NCBI GenBank assembly: GCA_936936565.1
Contig: CAKZIX010000118.1
Span: 18,893-82,892 of the forward strand
Direction: 5' to 3'
Source: an uncultured Nocardiaceae bacterium
Lineage (GTDB): Bacteria; Actinomycetota; Actinomycetes; Mycobacteriales; Mycobacteriaceae
Length of the DNA stretch: 64,000 nt
A program made the translations under genes and the position numbers. Shown here one piece after another: positions 8,519 to 17,789 of the stretch (the stretch's first letter is position 1; each line of letters begins with the position of its first letter). A model generated the notes under the pieces. That model did no database searches and was not told the origin of the DNA. It saw nothing but the letters and a program-made list of their open reading frames with translations.

Positions 8519-9709
8519 ATGCCGGACAGCCGACGCTTCACCGCACTCGTACGGACTCGATGCGACTACACGGGAGAGTCGTACCGCGTCTTGCACGGAA
8601 GGCTGAACGATCCGTCCGTTCGCAACGGTCGCATTCCCGACGCAACAAACGCGGACCAGGCACAGGTCGAATCCGACGTCCTGACCGCGCTTGTCCAGCT
8701 CGGCGTTTGGACCGCGCATCCGCTCGGTATCGCCAGGGTGCGTCCAACCGGCGGTGGTTCGGTGATGGTCCATCTGGACAGCCACACAGAGCTTCATGGT
8801 GGAGGCGTGTTTTCGCTGTCCCAGATCGCGGTCGAAGCCCTGTTGCCCTACGCCGTACCCGATGGTGAGCTGTGCGGTGTGATGGGTCTTCGTATCAACG
8901 GCGTCTCCCGAAACGATCTTCACCTTGGTCGGGTCGGCACGAACAGCACGATCGTGATCCGAGGGGTGCCTGGCGCGCGATGGCGCACACACATCGATGA
9001 ACGGCGACGTACCCTCGAGGCCGAGCGGCTCATTCCGCTGTGGGACCAGCCGTCGGAATCGGGCCACGAGCGTGCGTGGCGCACCACGCATCCGTGGATT
9101 GCGGAACTGTCCCGCACTTATGCGTGGCTCGGTTCGGCGTTACTGCGGCGCACCGCGTTGTTTCACACCGCCAGCTCCGCGTGGTCGACGCGCAGTTGGC
9201 GCGACGGCGCCACCTGGGTCTTCGAAATGACGTCCGACGCGGACGCGCCGACCGATCATGACAGCTTCCTGACGCGACTGACCGACCCCGCGTGGGGGAC
9301 ACCAATGCGGGTCCGCGAATCCTCGTATTGCAGCTGCGACTGGTCTCGCAGCGCCTTGTTCGACCGTGAGTGCACCTTCGAGCTGGAGCATCTCACTGAG
9401 CCGGAGGCGGTGCTGCAACTGCGGTTCGTCGTCAGAAACCGGCGGCCCGATGACTGGGTGGCAGGATTTCGCGCCCGACTGCGACGAATCGGTGCCGACC
9501 CCCGGTGGATCGACCGAGTCCTGCCGACCGTCGACCCTGACCTTGCGAACTGTCGGGAGCGGCAGGCGCGGCACGACCTGAACCGCATGTTCACGGCGTT
9601 CGATAGTGAGGGTGCGTCTTCGGTCCACCCTGGATCCGGTGGTGCAGGCTGGTCCGAACAGCGGCGATTGTCGTCGAGAAGCCAAGAGACGAGCGGCACG
9701 GCGGATTAG
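8519..9709 (+). CDS. Unknown-family protein, first of two tandem paralogues
   Basis: No known family recognised. The ATG at 8519 is preceded by GGAGAG at good spacing; two earlier in-frame ATGs at 8423 and 8468 lack this. The 396-residue protein shares clear collinear blocks with the product of the gene at 10,053: AHPLGIARV, RGVPGARW, IPLWDQP, LGSALLRRTALFH, TDHDSFLTRLTDPAWG and RIGADPRWIDRVLP. A Y-T-G-E-S-Y-x-x-L-H segment near the N-terminus resembles short N-terminal motifs of other actinobacterial plasmid and island proteins. A cysteine cluster (YCSCDWSR) sits about two thirds along and is also conserved. No signal peptide or membrane segment is visible, so it is probably cytoplasmic. Confidence 0.72.
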   Translation: MPDSRRFTALVRTRCDYTGESYRVLHGRLNDPSVRNGRIPDATNADQAQVESDVLTALVQLGVWTAHPLGIARVRPTGGGSVMVHLDSHTELHGGGVFSLSQIAVEALLPYAVPDGELCGVMGLRINGVSRNDLHLGRVGTNSTIVIRGVPGARWRTHIDERRRTLEAERLIPLWDQPSESGHERAWRTTHPWIAELSRTYAWLGSALLRRTALFHTASSAWSTRSWRDGATWVFEMTSDADAPTDHDSFLTRLTDPAWGTPMRVRESSYCSCDWSRSALFDRECTFELEHLTEPEAVLQLRFVVRNRRPDDWVAGFRARLRRIGADPRWIDRVLPTVDPDLANCRERQARHDLNRMFTAFDSEGASSVHPGSGGAGWSEQRRLSSRSQETSGTAD

Positions 9710-10052
9710 CGCTGCCGCTCTGGGATGGTGCGGCGCAACGAGATTCGCCGATGCATCAGTGCGGCAGCGCGCGGAACGTACATCGTGGCCGGCGTCTTCG
9801 CGCTTTTGGTGGCTTCCAACCTCGTCCATCCGGCGAGCGGCGTGTCGACTTGCAGGTGCCCTCACGGCTGGGCTTAATGGGACTGGCCTGATGGGAGGCC
9901 GCTCCTGGCGTTCGTGCCGCCCCACAAGGCGGACGCCGACAAGGATGAAGAAGCTACCTCGCTCCGCCCACCATTCTTTGTCGAACCCGAGTGCGTAGGC
10001 ACGCCACGACGTCTTCGGGTATTGGGCGGCGTGCCCGGGAACGGTGCGAGAG
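9710..10052. other. Intergenic between the tandem paralogues
   Basis: 343 bp with no convincing gene. The two flanking paralogues are co-oriented, so this could hold a second promoter or the remains of a lost gene. Confidence 0.4.
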
Positions 10053-11063
10053 ATGCCTGCACATGGAAAGTCGGTCGACCGCGCACGGCTCAGGTCCCAG
10101 CTGACAAATGAGCCCTACCAACGAGCCCGCGAACATGCCTACGACGAGCGCACGCCGGCCGTGGGCCACCAAGCATTATTGGAGTCTCGGATCTTCGAGA
10201 TGCTGTGCAACCCGGGGGTGCGGCTGGCTCACCCGTTCGGTATCGGTCGGGTCGACTGGGCGCCGAACGAACCGACGATCGTGCACCTTGACGCCATGTA
10301 TGAGCGCAGGGGCGACGTCGTCGGCTGGAGCGTCGGTGTCGTCCGAAGGGTGCTTCCGCGCACGGAAGCCGCCCCTGATCTGATCGGGCCTGCCGAGGTA
10401 TACGGCGTCGTTGGATTGCGAGTTGTCGACATCGAGGGCGTCGATTTGCGCGTCGGTCTCACGGGTACGAATTCGGACATGATCTTGCGCGGCGCGCCAG
10501 GTACCAGGTGGACCGAGGACATCGCCACGTTTGCGCGTGAGTGCGCAGCGACCGACAGCGTCCCGTTGTGGACGGACGAGCCGCTCACCAATTTCGAGAA
10601 GGCCTTCCTGCACGAGTACGGAGACGATGACCATCGGGTCATGGCGTCGCTCGGGTCCGCGCTGCTACGACGTTCGGGAGTTTTTTACCGCATCAGCAAC
10701 GCATACAGCACCCATTCATGGACGGGGCCCTTCCAGGAGTGGAAGGTGGAGATGGTCATTCGTCATGATGTCGCGATCAACCACGACTCGTTCCTCGACG
10801 TTCTGACCGATTCCCGGTGGGGATTACCGCTCCGGATGCGAAAGAGCAACTGCACGTGCCAGCACAGCACGTCCGACGGTGACTGCGGATCCGGCCATGG
10901 GTGCTACTTCCACCTGACGTTCGACAACGCCGACCATGCGGTGGGACTTCAGCTGCGGTTTATCCACGCGATCGCCTCTGGCGCGGAAGGACAGTGGTGC
11001 CGCGAAGGGTATGCACGCATCGGTGCCGATCCCGCATGGCTGTGTCGCGTCCTTCCGGAGTAG
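10053..11063 (+). CDS. Unknown-family protein, second tandem paralogue
   Basis: The 336-residue product is a diverged paralogue of the gene at 8519. Matching blocks are AHPFGIGRV, RGAPGTRW, VPLWTDEP, LGSALLRRSGVFYR, NHDSFLDVLTDSRWGLP and RIGADPAWLCRVLPE. The N-terminal NEPYQRAREHAYD matches the equivalent segment of its paralogue. The conserved cysteine site (NCTCQHS) is extended by CGSGHGC, which may bind a metal. A GTG 9 bp upstream is an alternative start. Two related but clearly different copies side by side suggest either a heteromeric pair or different specificities. No function can be assigned. Confidence 0.72.
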   Translation: MPAHGKSVDRARLRSQLTNEPYQRAREHAYDERTPAVGHQALLESRIFEMLCNPGVRLAHPFGIGRVDWAPNEPTIVHLDAMYERRGDVVGWSVGVVRRVLPRTEAAPDLIGPAEVYGVVGLRVVDIEGVDLRVGLTGTNSDMILRGAPGTRWTEDIATFARECAATDSVPLWTDEPLTNFEKAFLHEYGDDDHRVMASLGSALLRRSGVFYRISNAYSTHSWTGPFQEWKVEMVIRHDVAINHDSFLDVLTDSRWGLPLRMRKSNCTCQHSTSDGDCGSGHGCYFHLTFDNADHAVGLQLRFIHAIASGAEGQWCREGYARIGADPAWLCRVLPE

Positions 11064-11258
11064 TGAATGCCTGTCCGATCGGCACGACGGCTGCGGGCGA
11101 TTGGCCGACCCCCATGGGGGCACTACTACCCTCACCGCACCTTGCGGTGCGAGATGCGCAGCAGTGCGACGGAATGCGAGTCACCGAGGACCGGTCGGGC
11201 GCGAACGTGGGCGCGCGCCGGGGTGCGGCATGCGCAGTATCGGCTGGGATGCGTTTGC

Positions 11259-11978
11259 TCACGACGCTCGCGGGCACCCGTCGAGGACATCAAGCCAGGT
11301 CAATAGGCGCGTGATGTTGCGGCTCGGGGCGAAAGTCAGGAATGTGCCGTCGGCCGAATCGATCCCGATCTCGGCGGCGTACCGCAAGCGGCGCAACGAA
11401 TTTGCCCGGCCGAGGTGCGTGGAGACGCCACGGACCTTGGCGGCGGAAACGATGTCGCGGGCGGCCGGTCCGAGCTTCCATTCGGTCAACACACGTCCGC
11501 ATTCGGGACACGGTTCGTGCCTGTGCGCCCGTCGCCCAGCGCGCGAGATCAACCCACACTCACGGCATTCCAGGGTGCCACCCAGGAACACGACATCGAA
11601 CTCGTCCCACGGCAAATCCGTTGCGCACGCGCCATTTTGGGCGACGAACGCCGCGCGATAACCCAAGTTCCGGATCACCGGGAGCCAGGGCACCGACCGG
11701 GCCAGCGTCCGTGTGTGGGAGCCGACCACATCCGGCGCGGTCGCGAACCCGCACGCACGCGCGTCGGGGCTGCTGCGGCGAAGCCATCGCAACCACGCCT
11801 CGTCACCCGGATACCGGTCAGCGTTGAAACAACCGGAATCGGCGGCCCACATCACCTGCGGTGGGCGCTTGTTGCCCTGGGCTGGAGAGTCCATCCATCC
11901 GATTCGCCCCGCGAGCATCGCCGCTCGGGTGGTCGGGTCGCTGCCGGGCGTCGCGAAATAGAACACCACGGAGATCAC
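11259..11978 (-). CDS. TGT/DpdA-like transglycosylase-type protein
   Basis: The 239-residue protein shows an order of motifs like tRNA-guanine transglycosylases and their phage relatives: WAADSGCF (cf. DSGGFQ, with the catalytic Asp), DVVGSHTRTLARS, VAQNGA, VVFLGGTLE, THLGRANSLRRLRYAAEIGIDSADGT (cf. the VHxLG and GVDxFD segments; printed here only as key pieces THLGRANS and GIDSADGT). An inserted zinc ribbon (CRECG and CPECG) is unusual. TGT-like DpdA enzymes put 7-deazaguanines into DNA. It starts with GTG overlapping the dprA-like stop as GTGA, so the two are co-translated. No preQ0 synthesis genes are nearby, so the substrate is open. Assignment rests on motif order only. Confidence 0.58.
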   Translation of the reverse strand: MISVVFYFATPGSDPTTRAAMLAGRIGWMDSPAQGNKRPPQVMWAADSGCFNADRYPGDEAWLRWLRRSSPDARACGFATAPDVVGSHTRTLARSVPWLPVIRNLGYRAAFVAQNGACATDLPWDEFDVVFLGGTLECRECGLISRAGRRAHRHEPCPECGRVLTEWKLGPAARDIVSAAKVRGVSTHLGRANSLRRLRYAAEIGIDSADGTFLTFAPSRNITRLLTWLDVLDGCPRAS

Positions 11979-12919
11979 AGCCCGTCGTCGATGGTCCCCG
12001 CGGGAGCGGTGTCCGTCGGTTCGGCCGACGCGGCATCGATGACCTCGAGGATGTGGCCTGCGGTGGCCGCGAGGCGAGCATGTCCGGCGCGAATCAGGTC
12101 GTGACAGCCTGTCGATGCAGCGGAGACGACCGGGCCCGGTACAGCGAACACCGGTCGATGGATCGCCACGGCGTGCGCCGCGACGACGCGGGCGCCGCTG
12201 CGCACCCCGGACTCGGGAATGACGACAGCGCCGGTGAGGACGGCGAGCAAACGCGCCCGTGCTTGCAGGCGTGTCCGCGTCACCCGAGTGCCCGGCGGGT
12301 ATTCGCTGACGATCGCGCCGGCATCGACAATCGCGCGGAACAACTCCGCATGCTCGGCGGGATGAACCACGTCGAGACCGCACGCCAGCACGGCAACCGT
12401 CGGAGCCGACGCCGCCAGCGCCGCCCGATGCGCGCGCGCGTCGACCCCGAACGACGCTCCCGCGATGATCGAGCACCCGGCCCCAGCGAGGTCGGCGACG
12501 ATCTCGGTGGTGACGTGAGTGCCGTAGGAGGTCGGCGCGCGTGTTCCGGTTACCGTCACGGCACGTCGCGTCAGATCCCGCAGCGTCCCTTGGCCGATCG
12601 TCCACAGGCATAGTGGTGCCAACCGTCGCGGGTCCGGCCTCGGTGTGCTCGTGTACGGGTACAAGCGCTCGGTGGGCCATTCGTCGTCGTCGGGGGTGAC
12701 CAATCGACCACCGATTCGGTCGAGAAGTCGAAGATGCTGCAGGGCAGCGGAAATGCGTTGCGCACCGACGGCGTCGTCGTCGAGGACCGCGCGGGCCGCC
12801 TCGACCGGACCCATGTCCTGCAACAGTTCCAGCAGCAATTGGGAAGGTCCGTCGGCGACCGCCGACAGATACGCCCATGCGAGGCGACGCCCGGCGGCAT
12901 CTGTGGTCAACGGTTCCAT
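11975..12919 (-). CDS. DprA/Smf-like DNA-processing protein
   Basis: The C-terminal two thirds follow the DprA Rossmann fold: VTGTRAPTSYG, AGASFGVDARAHRAAL, VLACGLDVVHPAEH, SEYPPGT, then VVIPESGVRSGARVVAAHA and VFAVPGPV. DprA binds single-stranded DNA and loads RecA in transformation; copies on mobile elements have been linked to other DNA-handling roles. Differences from housekeeping DprA are the replaced arginine in the G-x-A-R-G-I-D motif (here ASFGVD) and a changed FPxRNR segment. The ATG at 12,919 follows AGAAGGG by 8 nt; an upstream ATG at 12,958 lacks this. It is coupled to the TGT-like gene through a GTGA overlap. Confidence 0.82.
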   Translation of the reverse strand: MEPLTTDAAGRRLAWAYLSAVADGPSQLLLELLQDMGPVEAARAVLDDDAVGAQRISAALQHLRLLDRIGGRLVTPDDDEWPTERLYPYTSTPRPDPRRLAPLCLWTIGQGTLRDLTRRAVTVTGTRAPTSYGTHVTTEIVADLAGAGCSIIAGASFGVDARAHRAALAASAPTVAVLACGLDVVHPAEHAELFRAIVDAGAIVSEYPPGTRVTRTRLQARARLLAVLTGAVVIPESGVRSGARVVAAHAVAIHRPVFAVPGPVVSAASTGCHDLIRAGHARLAATAGHILEVIDAASAEPTDTAPAGTIDDGL

Positions 12920-13154
12920 AGTGAAATCCCTTCTGGCAGAACTTTCATCACCGTTCATCGGTCACGAGCCGAATCGAATGCGTGCCGGATGATCGGCTCA
13001 GGCGCGTCGGACTGGGGACGGTGGGAACAACTCGGCAGAGAATTGCCGACGGCAAAGTCAGTGGCACCCAATTGCGTTCGACCACGCCCGGAAGCGACAC
13101 CGATCGGCGGGCGTGGGTGGCGGTCGGGATCGCACGTGGTTCAGACTGTGCGGC

Positions 13155-13863
13155 ATGTCGGTGACGCTGCACGAGTTGGCTGTGGACCTCGGGCGACAGG
13201 GCCGCGAGGCGGTGACGTTGTCGATGCCCGAACTCTTCTATCGCAGCATCAACGCCAGCGAGCGTGGTCCGTGCCTGGACTGGTGCGGTGAGGTGCTGCT
13301 GACCGATCTCGCGTCCGACGACAGCGCACCGGTACGCGGCGGTGCAGTCGAGTTCCTGACGATCCGTTTGGGTGAGGAACCGGTGGCGTCGGTTCTGGAT
13401 TCCTACTCGAGCGCCGCCGAACACTTTGCCGGACTGTTCGACGGTTGCCGGCTCGCCGACGACGTGCAGGAGCAATTCGACGCCATGGTGGTCAACGACG
13501 CGCTTATCGTGTTGGACGTCTTTGTCGCCGAGCCGCTGCGCGGGCGTCGGGTGGCCGCGTGGGCCGTCTCCGAGATCGCGTACCGGATGCTGCCGGCGAT
13601 CAACGGAATCGTCCTGCTCGCACCCGGACTCGGCGTCGAGGGCGGAAACGACATCGGGATGCGCAAGCTGACCCGGTACTGGCGTCGGACCGGACTGCAC
13701 CCCGATCGCGGCCTCACCGGAGTTCTTGGGCCAGTCGACCGCTTACACGTACCTGAGCGAGGCTCGTGATGCCCTCGCGGCGACCGCGACCATCGATATC
13801 GCGACGACCGTGACCGCGCTGGGCCGGTCCACCCCGGTACCGGAACACCGCGACGGCCTATGA
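13155..13863 (+). pseudogene. GNAT-like acetyltransferase gene with a frameshift
   Basis: The first frame gives a GNAT-like core: NDALIVLDVFVAEPLRGRRV corresponds to beta4 and the acetyl-CoA binding loop, followed by GIVLLAPGL and RYWRRTGLHP. At about 13,728 coding character moves by one base into a frame ending at 13,863, with sensible composition (AYTYLSEARDALAATATID). One extra base therefore seems to split the gene. If the frameshift is real the protein ends early at 13,769, leaving the catalytic core intact. The start is the ATG at 13,155. The substrate is not predictable. Confidence 0.55.
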
Positions 13864-13965
13864 ACTCACCACACGGGTGGTTTCGCGTCAGTGCGCAGGG
13901 GCCAGATCGCGCTGCAGCGAAGAATTGCGTGCGCCGACCAGCGGTGCAAACTTCGGATCGGTCTG

Positions 13966-14490
13966 TCAGTCCCGGCCCAGGCGGTGAGCTGCCATAAGGC
14001 TGACCGTCGGGACCGCGAAACGAGTCATCCGCAGCGGATCGTCGATGTCGCCGAAGCCAAGCGTGTGGGGCCATTCGCTCAGTGCCGGATGGAACTCCGC
14101 CACGGCACTGTAGGGGATCGTCTTCGAGGCGTAGAGGGCCTGTCCGGCAGCGGATCCCGTTTGGACATCGCAACCACTGTGCAGCGCTGATGATCCCGCC
14201 AGCCAGGTTCGGCGGCGCGACGCGCAGCGCGGCGAGCATTGCCGATCGCGGTCCCAGCGATCGATCCGAGTACGAAGGATGGACTGCCGACGGCCATGAC
14301 CGGCATCGGTTCGTATACCCCGTGGCCTGCTCGGTGTCGGCGGTACGACACCCACCGCCGACATGCGGGATCGCCTTGTACCCCAACATGATTTCTGTGT
14401 CTCGGAGGTCCCACTGCCCTGGGTCGGGCCGCGAACGGCCCGTCGGCTGGATGGACCGCCGGGTGCAACTCGGTCGCCGCAGGCCGGCAA
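13966..14490 (-). pseudogene. Decayed paralogue of the gene at 18,536
   Basis: Three minus-strand frames together recreate the protein encoded at 18,536-19,180. About 14,380-14,430 gives WDLRDTEIMLGYKAIP; 14,200-14,350 gives HGVYEPMPVMAVGSP and VLGSIAGTAIGNARRAARRA; 13,966-14,150 gives ASKTIPYSAVAEFHPALSEW and LGFGDIDDPLRM. At least two frameshifts break it, near 14,350 and 14,190. The intact copy is 4.5 kb away in the same orientation, so this is an old duplication with one copy lost. Confidence 0.75.
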
Positions 14491-14560
14491 GTGGCGGTCT
14501 GCCGTTTGTGCTGCGACACCGGCGAGTTGGAAAGGTGATGCGCGCGAACGCTGTCGGCGT

Positions 14561-15142
14561 CTATGCGGCCGAGGGCGGTGTGTGCTCGCGCGGGCGAGCC
14601 GGCGGTGGTGTCAGCCGGGACGGACGGAGTGGGCTGCTGCGCCACTGCGGTCCGTCGGGGAAGACTTCGACGGCGATCTTCCATGCGCGGGTGAGCAGTC
14701 CGACGGCCGAGTCACCGGCGGCGCGGTCGTGGATGCGGAACGTGGCCGGGCGGATGTTCAGCTCGATGATCGCGACACTGCGCCGCAACTCGGGCACATA
14801 GACGTTGTCACGGGTCACGGTGCCGATGGGTGGGCGATGCCATGCGATGGTGCTGATCGTGGACATCGCCGCGTGGGTGGCGGGGTCGTCCGGGAACGGC
14901 ACGTGCGCTGCCGAATGCAGCCAGCCTTCGCGGGCGGTCGCGAACAGCGCGAGCAACCGGTGGGCGACAGCGGCGGAGGACACGAGCATGGTCACCGGCC
15001 CCCATCGCAGCGCCATCGTGGTGTTGTCGGTCCCGGCCTGAGCGACATCGATCTTGACGTCCTGCATCCCAGCCAGCGACAACGTCAGCTCGGTGACGGT
15101 GCCGAAACCCCGGTACGCCAGGGGCACGGGAGGATTCGTCAT
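14561..15142 (-). CDS. Conserved-looking hypothetical protein
   Basis: The ATG at 15,142 has an AAGGGA ribosome-binding site, unlike the further upstream starts. The 193-residue product begins MTNPPVPLAYRGFGTVTELT and contains alternating hydrophobic strands (VKIDVAQAG, NTTMALRWGPVTMLV) and a helix (AHRLLALFATAREGW). No signal peptide, membrane segment or known motif. Lies between the decayed paralogue and a poorly coding stretch, on the same strand as the DprA group. No function assigned. Confidence 0.6.
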   Translation of the reverse strand: MTNPPVPLAYRGFGTVTELTLSLAGMQDVKIDVAQAGTDNTTMALRWGPVTMLVSSAAVAHRLLALFATAREGWLHSAAHVPFPDDPATHAAMSTISTIAWHRPPIGTVTRDNVYVPELRRSVAIIELNIRPATFRIHDRAAGDSAVGLLTRAWKIAVEVFPDGPQWRSSPLRPSRLTPPPARPREHTPPSAA

Positions 15143-15350
15143 GCGGATGGTCCCTTCGTATGGCGAACGACGCCGTGTGGCCGTTCGGTCGGTCGTGGTC
15201 GGCGGCGGGGTGCAGCGGCACGAATTCGGACTCGGCGCCGGTGCGCGTGACAAGCTCGGCCGTCACAGCAAGTTCGCCGCCGACCGCGTGGTGTCGGCGT
15301 CGATGTCGGCGAGTTCGTCGACTCCGCCGATATCTGCGGCCGTAGCCGCG

Positions 15351-15587
15351 ATGCGACGCGGGTTGCCGTGCGATGAGGGCTCGGAGCGGAACCGATCTCG
15401 TTCAGCGTGCGTCACACTGCATGTGGACAACGAGCAGGAACGGGCCCGCGAGGGGTTTCGGTATCCCAGGCTGACCGGTCCGAAGTGGCCGGAAGATCCT
15501 GAGAAACGCGCATGGTTGGCCGAACAACTCGCCGCGTACCGGCTTCGCCACCATGCCGACGTGCTGCACGACGGCGAGCGACCCTGA
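15351..15587 (+). CDS. Possible small hypothetical protein
   Basis: A 78-codon frame whose second half looks like real protein (EGFRYPRLTGPKWPEDPEKR, then WLAEQLAAYRLRHHADVL, a likely amphipathic helix). No clear ribosome-binding site was found and the true start could be upstream in the same frame. Family unknown. Confidence 0.4.
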   Translation: MRRGLPCDEGSERNRSRSACVTLHVDNEQERAREGFRYPRLTGPKWPEDPEKRAWLAEQLAAYRLRHHADVLHDGERP

Positions 15588-15779
15588 CTGGCGCCGAGGT
15601 CGACGGGCAACGCGACCAGAGCTCGCTGCTGACGCGCCGGTGCTGGGTCGACCACGATGGTCGTGCACCCGACCGGGTTTCGGACAGCCGGTTGCGTGAC
15701 TGCGGGGGTTGAATGCGGAGCCTCCGATGCCTGCGCCGGGCTCGGTCGTCGACGTCACTTCGCACAGAAGTGGTGTTCG

Positions 15780-16110
15780 GCGAGAGCGATGGCCATCAGC
15801 GGTGCGCTGGATTGGGGGGATCTCGAGTCCGAAGAAGACCTGGCGGCCGCGCAAGGTGACGGTGCAGCCGTTGTCGGTTTCGCCGAAGCGGGCGGTGTGA
15901 CCGGTGCAGCGGACACGTCGCCCGCCGAGGATGCCGATCAGACTGTTCGAGGACTGTGTCGCGGCGGCATTCTCGGCGTCGATGGATGTATGTGCGCTTG
16001 AGCACGTCGGCCAGAGCGTGCCGTCCCGCCGGATTCGCGGCACGGGTGGCACTCGTGCCCCACTGGCCATTCAGCGAATGGGCGCGATACCTTCGACTGG
16101 CCTTATGGTC
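15780..16110 (-). pseudogene. Probable frameshifted hypothetical gene
   Basis: One minus-strand frame reads SLNGQWGTSATRAANPAGRH and LADVLKRTYI; coding character then moves to a second frame reading SSNSLIGILGGRRVRCTGH and TDNGCTVTLRGRQVFFGLE. The switch falls at a CATCCATC tandem repeat near 15,988, so a 4-bp duplication would explain it. The frame switch leaves the 3' limit unclear. No family recognised. Confidence 0.35.
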
Positions 16111-16169
16111 ACGCAGAGATAGCATGCGATGGATCGGGCGACCTCGCTTCGAAGGGAGCAGTGGACACG

Positions 16170-16655
16170 GTGACGGCGGTAACGATCGCGCTGGTGTTCG
16201 GCGTTCCGGTGCTCAGTTTTCTCGCGTCGTACCGTTTCGCGCACGCCCAAGAACGGAAACTCGCTGCATTCCGGGGAGATGACGGTGTCACGCAACGAGT
16301 GTTGGACCAGGCACGCGAACGACGTCGTGACATGCTGACAGACGAGTACGCGCGTTGTATCGCAGCGGCCCGCAGGCTCGGCCGGATCCCGATCGCGCCG
16401 ATCGTCGTCAGCGACTCATACGTCGCTGACGCTGTCCTCGACCTCGAAGCAAGCGCCGACATGATCCACCTGTTGGCGCCCGCGTCGGTCACCTCGGCAC
16501 TCGCATCTGTCATAGACCAAGCGCAACGGCCGACCACGCTGCAACGCAGCAGCGCACCGTCCCGGGTGCTCAGGTCCGCGAGTAGCGACCTGAACCAAAT
16601 CGTCGACGAACTCATGCAGGCTATGCTGGTCCCTGCTGCCGGGCAACGGAACTGA
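16170..16655 (+). CDS. Small membrane-anchored hypothetical protein
   Basis: About 161 residues. One N-terminal membrane segment (VTIALVFGVPVLSFLASYRF) is followed by a charged, mostly helical cytoplasmic region (ERKLAAFRGDDGVTQRVLDQ) ending in a helix (SSDLNQIVDELMQAMLV). AAGGGAG lies 11 nt before the GTG at 16,170; an in-frame GTG at 16,161 is too close to it. No known family. Confidence 0.55.
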   Translation: MTAVTIALVFGVPVLSFLASYRFAHAQERKLAAFRGDDGVTQRVLDQARERRRDMLTDEYARCIAAARRLGRIPIAPIVVSDSYVADAVLDLEASADMIHLLAPASVTSALASVIDQAQRPTTLQRSSAPSRVLRSASSDLNQIVDELMQAMLVPAAGQRN

Positions 16656-16711
16656 CGTGTGCGTCCCCGGGGTCGTGCAGCAATCGTGTAACGGACTGCG
16701 CTGTCGTTGTG

Positions 16712-17734
16712 TCAGCCCGCTTTGCCAGGGTCGTCGTCACGGACCCCGTTGGTGAATGTGATTGCGGCGCCATCGGTGTCACGAATTCCCGCGATCTTGT
16801 CGTAGGCGACCGTGGTCGTGTGGCCGTCGATGAACCAGTGCGGCACGGTGACCGATTTGGCATTGACCTTCAGCACAGGACTCCACTGACCGACCGCGAA
16901 CACGTGATCACCGACGCGCACCATCGACGACGTCAACACCAGCGCGCCGCCGGCCTTGGCCCGCTCGATCTGGGCTTCCCAGAACGACACCTGATCGGAC
17001 TTCTCCGCGATCCGCGCCGACAGATCTTCGCGCCGCTGCCCGGTCGCCGGTGGGCGAACTTCGACGTGCTTGTGTCCGGTGCTCGGGTGCACGAACCGGG
17101 TCCGTGTGTCGCCGTCGAGCTCGCGGCGATGGGCGCGAATCTCGGCTTCCAGCTTGTGGATTCGGCGTGCGGTGACACCGGGATCGAACCGGCGATCGGT
17201 CGTGTGCGTCGCCGACTCGGCGCGGCGATCGGCCTCGGCGGCCGACTTGCTGGCCTCGACGTAGCGGTCGAGCGTGTCGAAAGCCTTCTGGATCGCCCTG
17301 CGGTGGCGATGCTCGCTGTGATGACCGATCTTGATCGGTTCACCTCCCGGTGGCAACGCGTCGTGAGCGCGGTCCATCCGCTGCTCGGCTTCGGCCGCTT
17401 TGTCGTGGCGTCGTGTTGCCTTGGCCTTGAGCGCGTCGACCCGATCGGCCTGACGCGCGGCCCGGTCGGCTTCCACATCGGCGGCATCTCGGGCGGTGTC
17501 GTCGATGTCGACATCGACGCTGAACCCAGTCGCGCGCAGCGCCTCCGCCGTCGCGACGATCGTCGCGGTCTTCGCTGGCACGTCACGGGAGTGCGGCACG
17601 TACCACTGTGCGATGCTGCGGCCCCAGCGCCACCCGTGACGCTTGAGCACATCGCTCGCTCCGTCGCCACGCCGCGTGCCGTCGATGAGCGTGCCTTCGG
17701 ACCGGGTATGGGTGATGGTCAGACTTCCTGGCAT
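16712..17734 (-). CDS. DUF3560-domain protein
   Basis: The N-terminus (LTITHTRSEGTLIDGTRRGD, then GWRWGRSIAQWYVPHSRD) matches DUF3560 proteins, common on actinobacterial plasmids and integrative elements; their role is unknown. The N-terminal domain resembles regions that read as an analogue of a nucleic-acid-binding fold. A long basic helical middle (DRAARQADRVDALKAKATRR) is likely coiled coil. The C-terminal part (SSMVRVGDHVFAVGQWSPVL) looks like a small beta-barrel. The ATG at 17,734 has AAGGAAGG 8 nt upstream; a GTG 9 bp earlier is an alternative. A broken second copy lies at 30,350-30,693. Confidence 0.75.
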   Translation of the reverse strand: MPGSLTITHTRSEGTLIDGTRRGDGASDVLKRHGWRWGRSIAQWYVPHSRDVPAKTATIVATAEALRATGFSVDVDIDDTARDAADVEADRAARQADRVDALKAKATRRHDKAAEAEQRMDRAHDALPPGGEPIKIGHHSEHRHRRAIQKAFDTLDRYVEASKSAAEADRRAESATHTTDRRFDPGVTARRIHKLEAEIRAHRRELDGDTRTRFVHPSTGHKHVEVRPPATGQRREDLSARIAEKSDQVSFWEAQIERAKAGGALVLTSSMVRVGDHVFAVGQWSPVLKVNAKSVTVPHWFIDGHTTTVAYDKIAGIRDTDGAAITFTNGVRDDDPGKAG

Positions 17735-17789
17735 CGCGGACACCTTCCTTGAAGCCGATGCAATCGGTATGTGTTCGGGCGCAAACGCT

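Noticed and set aside
11975..12919. Housekeeping dprA of the host
   Set aside because: It lies in the island with altered DNA-binding motifs and is not next to the usual comM/rnhB neighbours.
12948..13700. Minus-strand frame opposite the GNAT-like gene
   Set aside because: The plus strand shows the acetyltransferase motifs; the minus frame is its antisense shadow.
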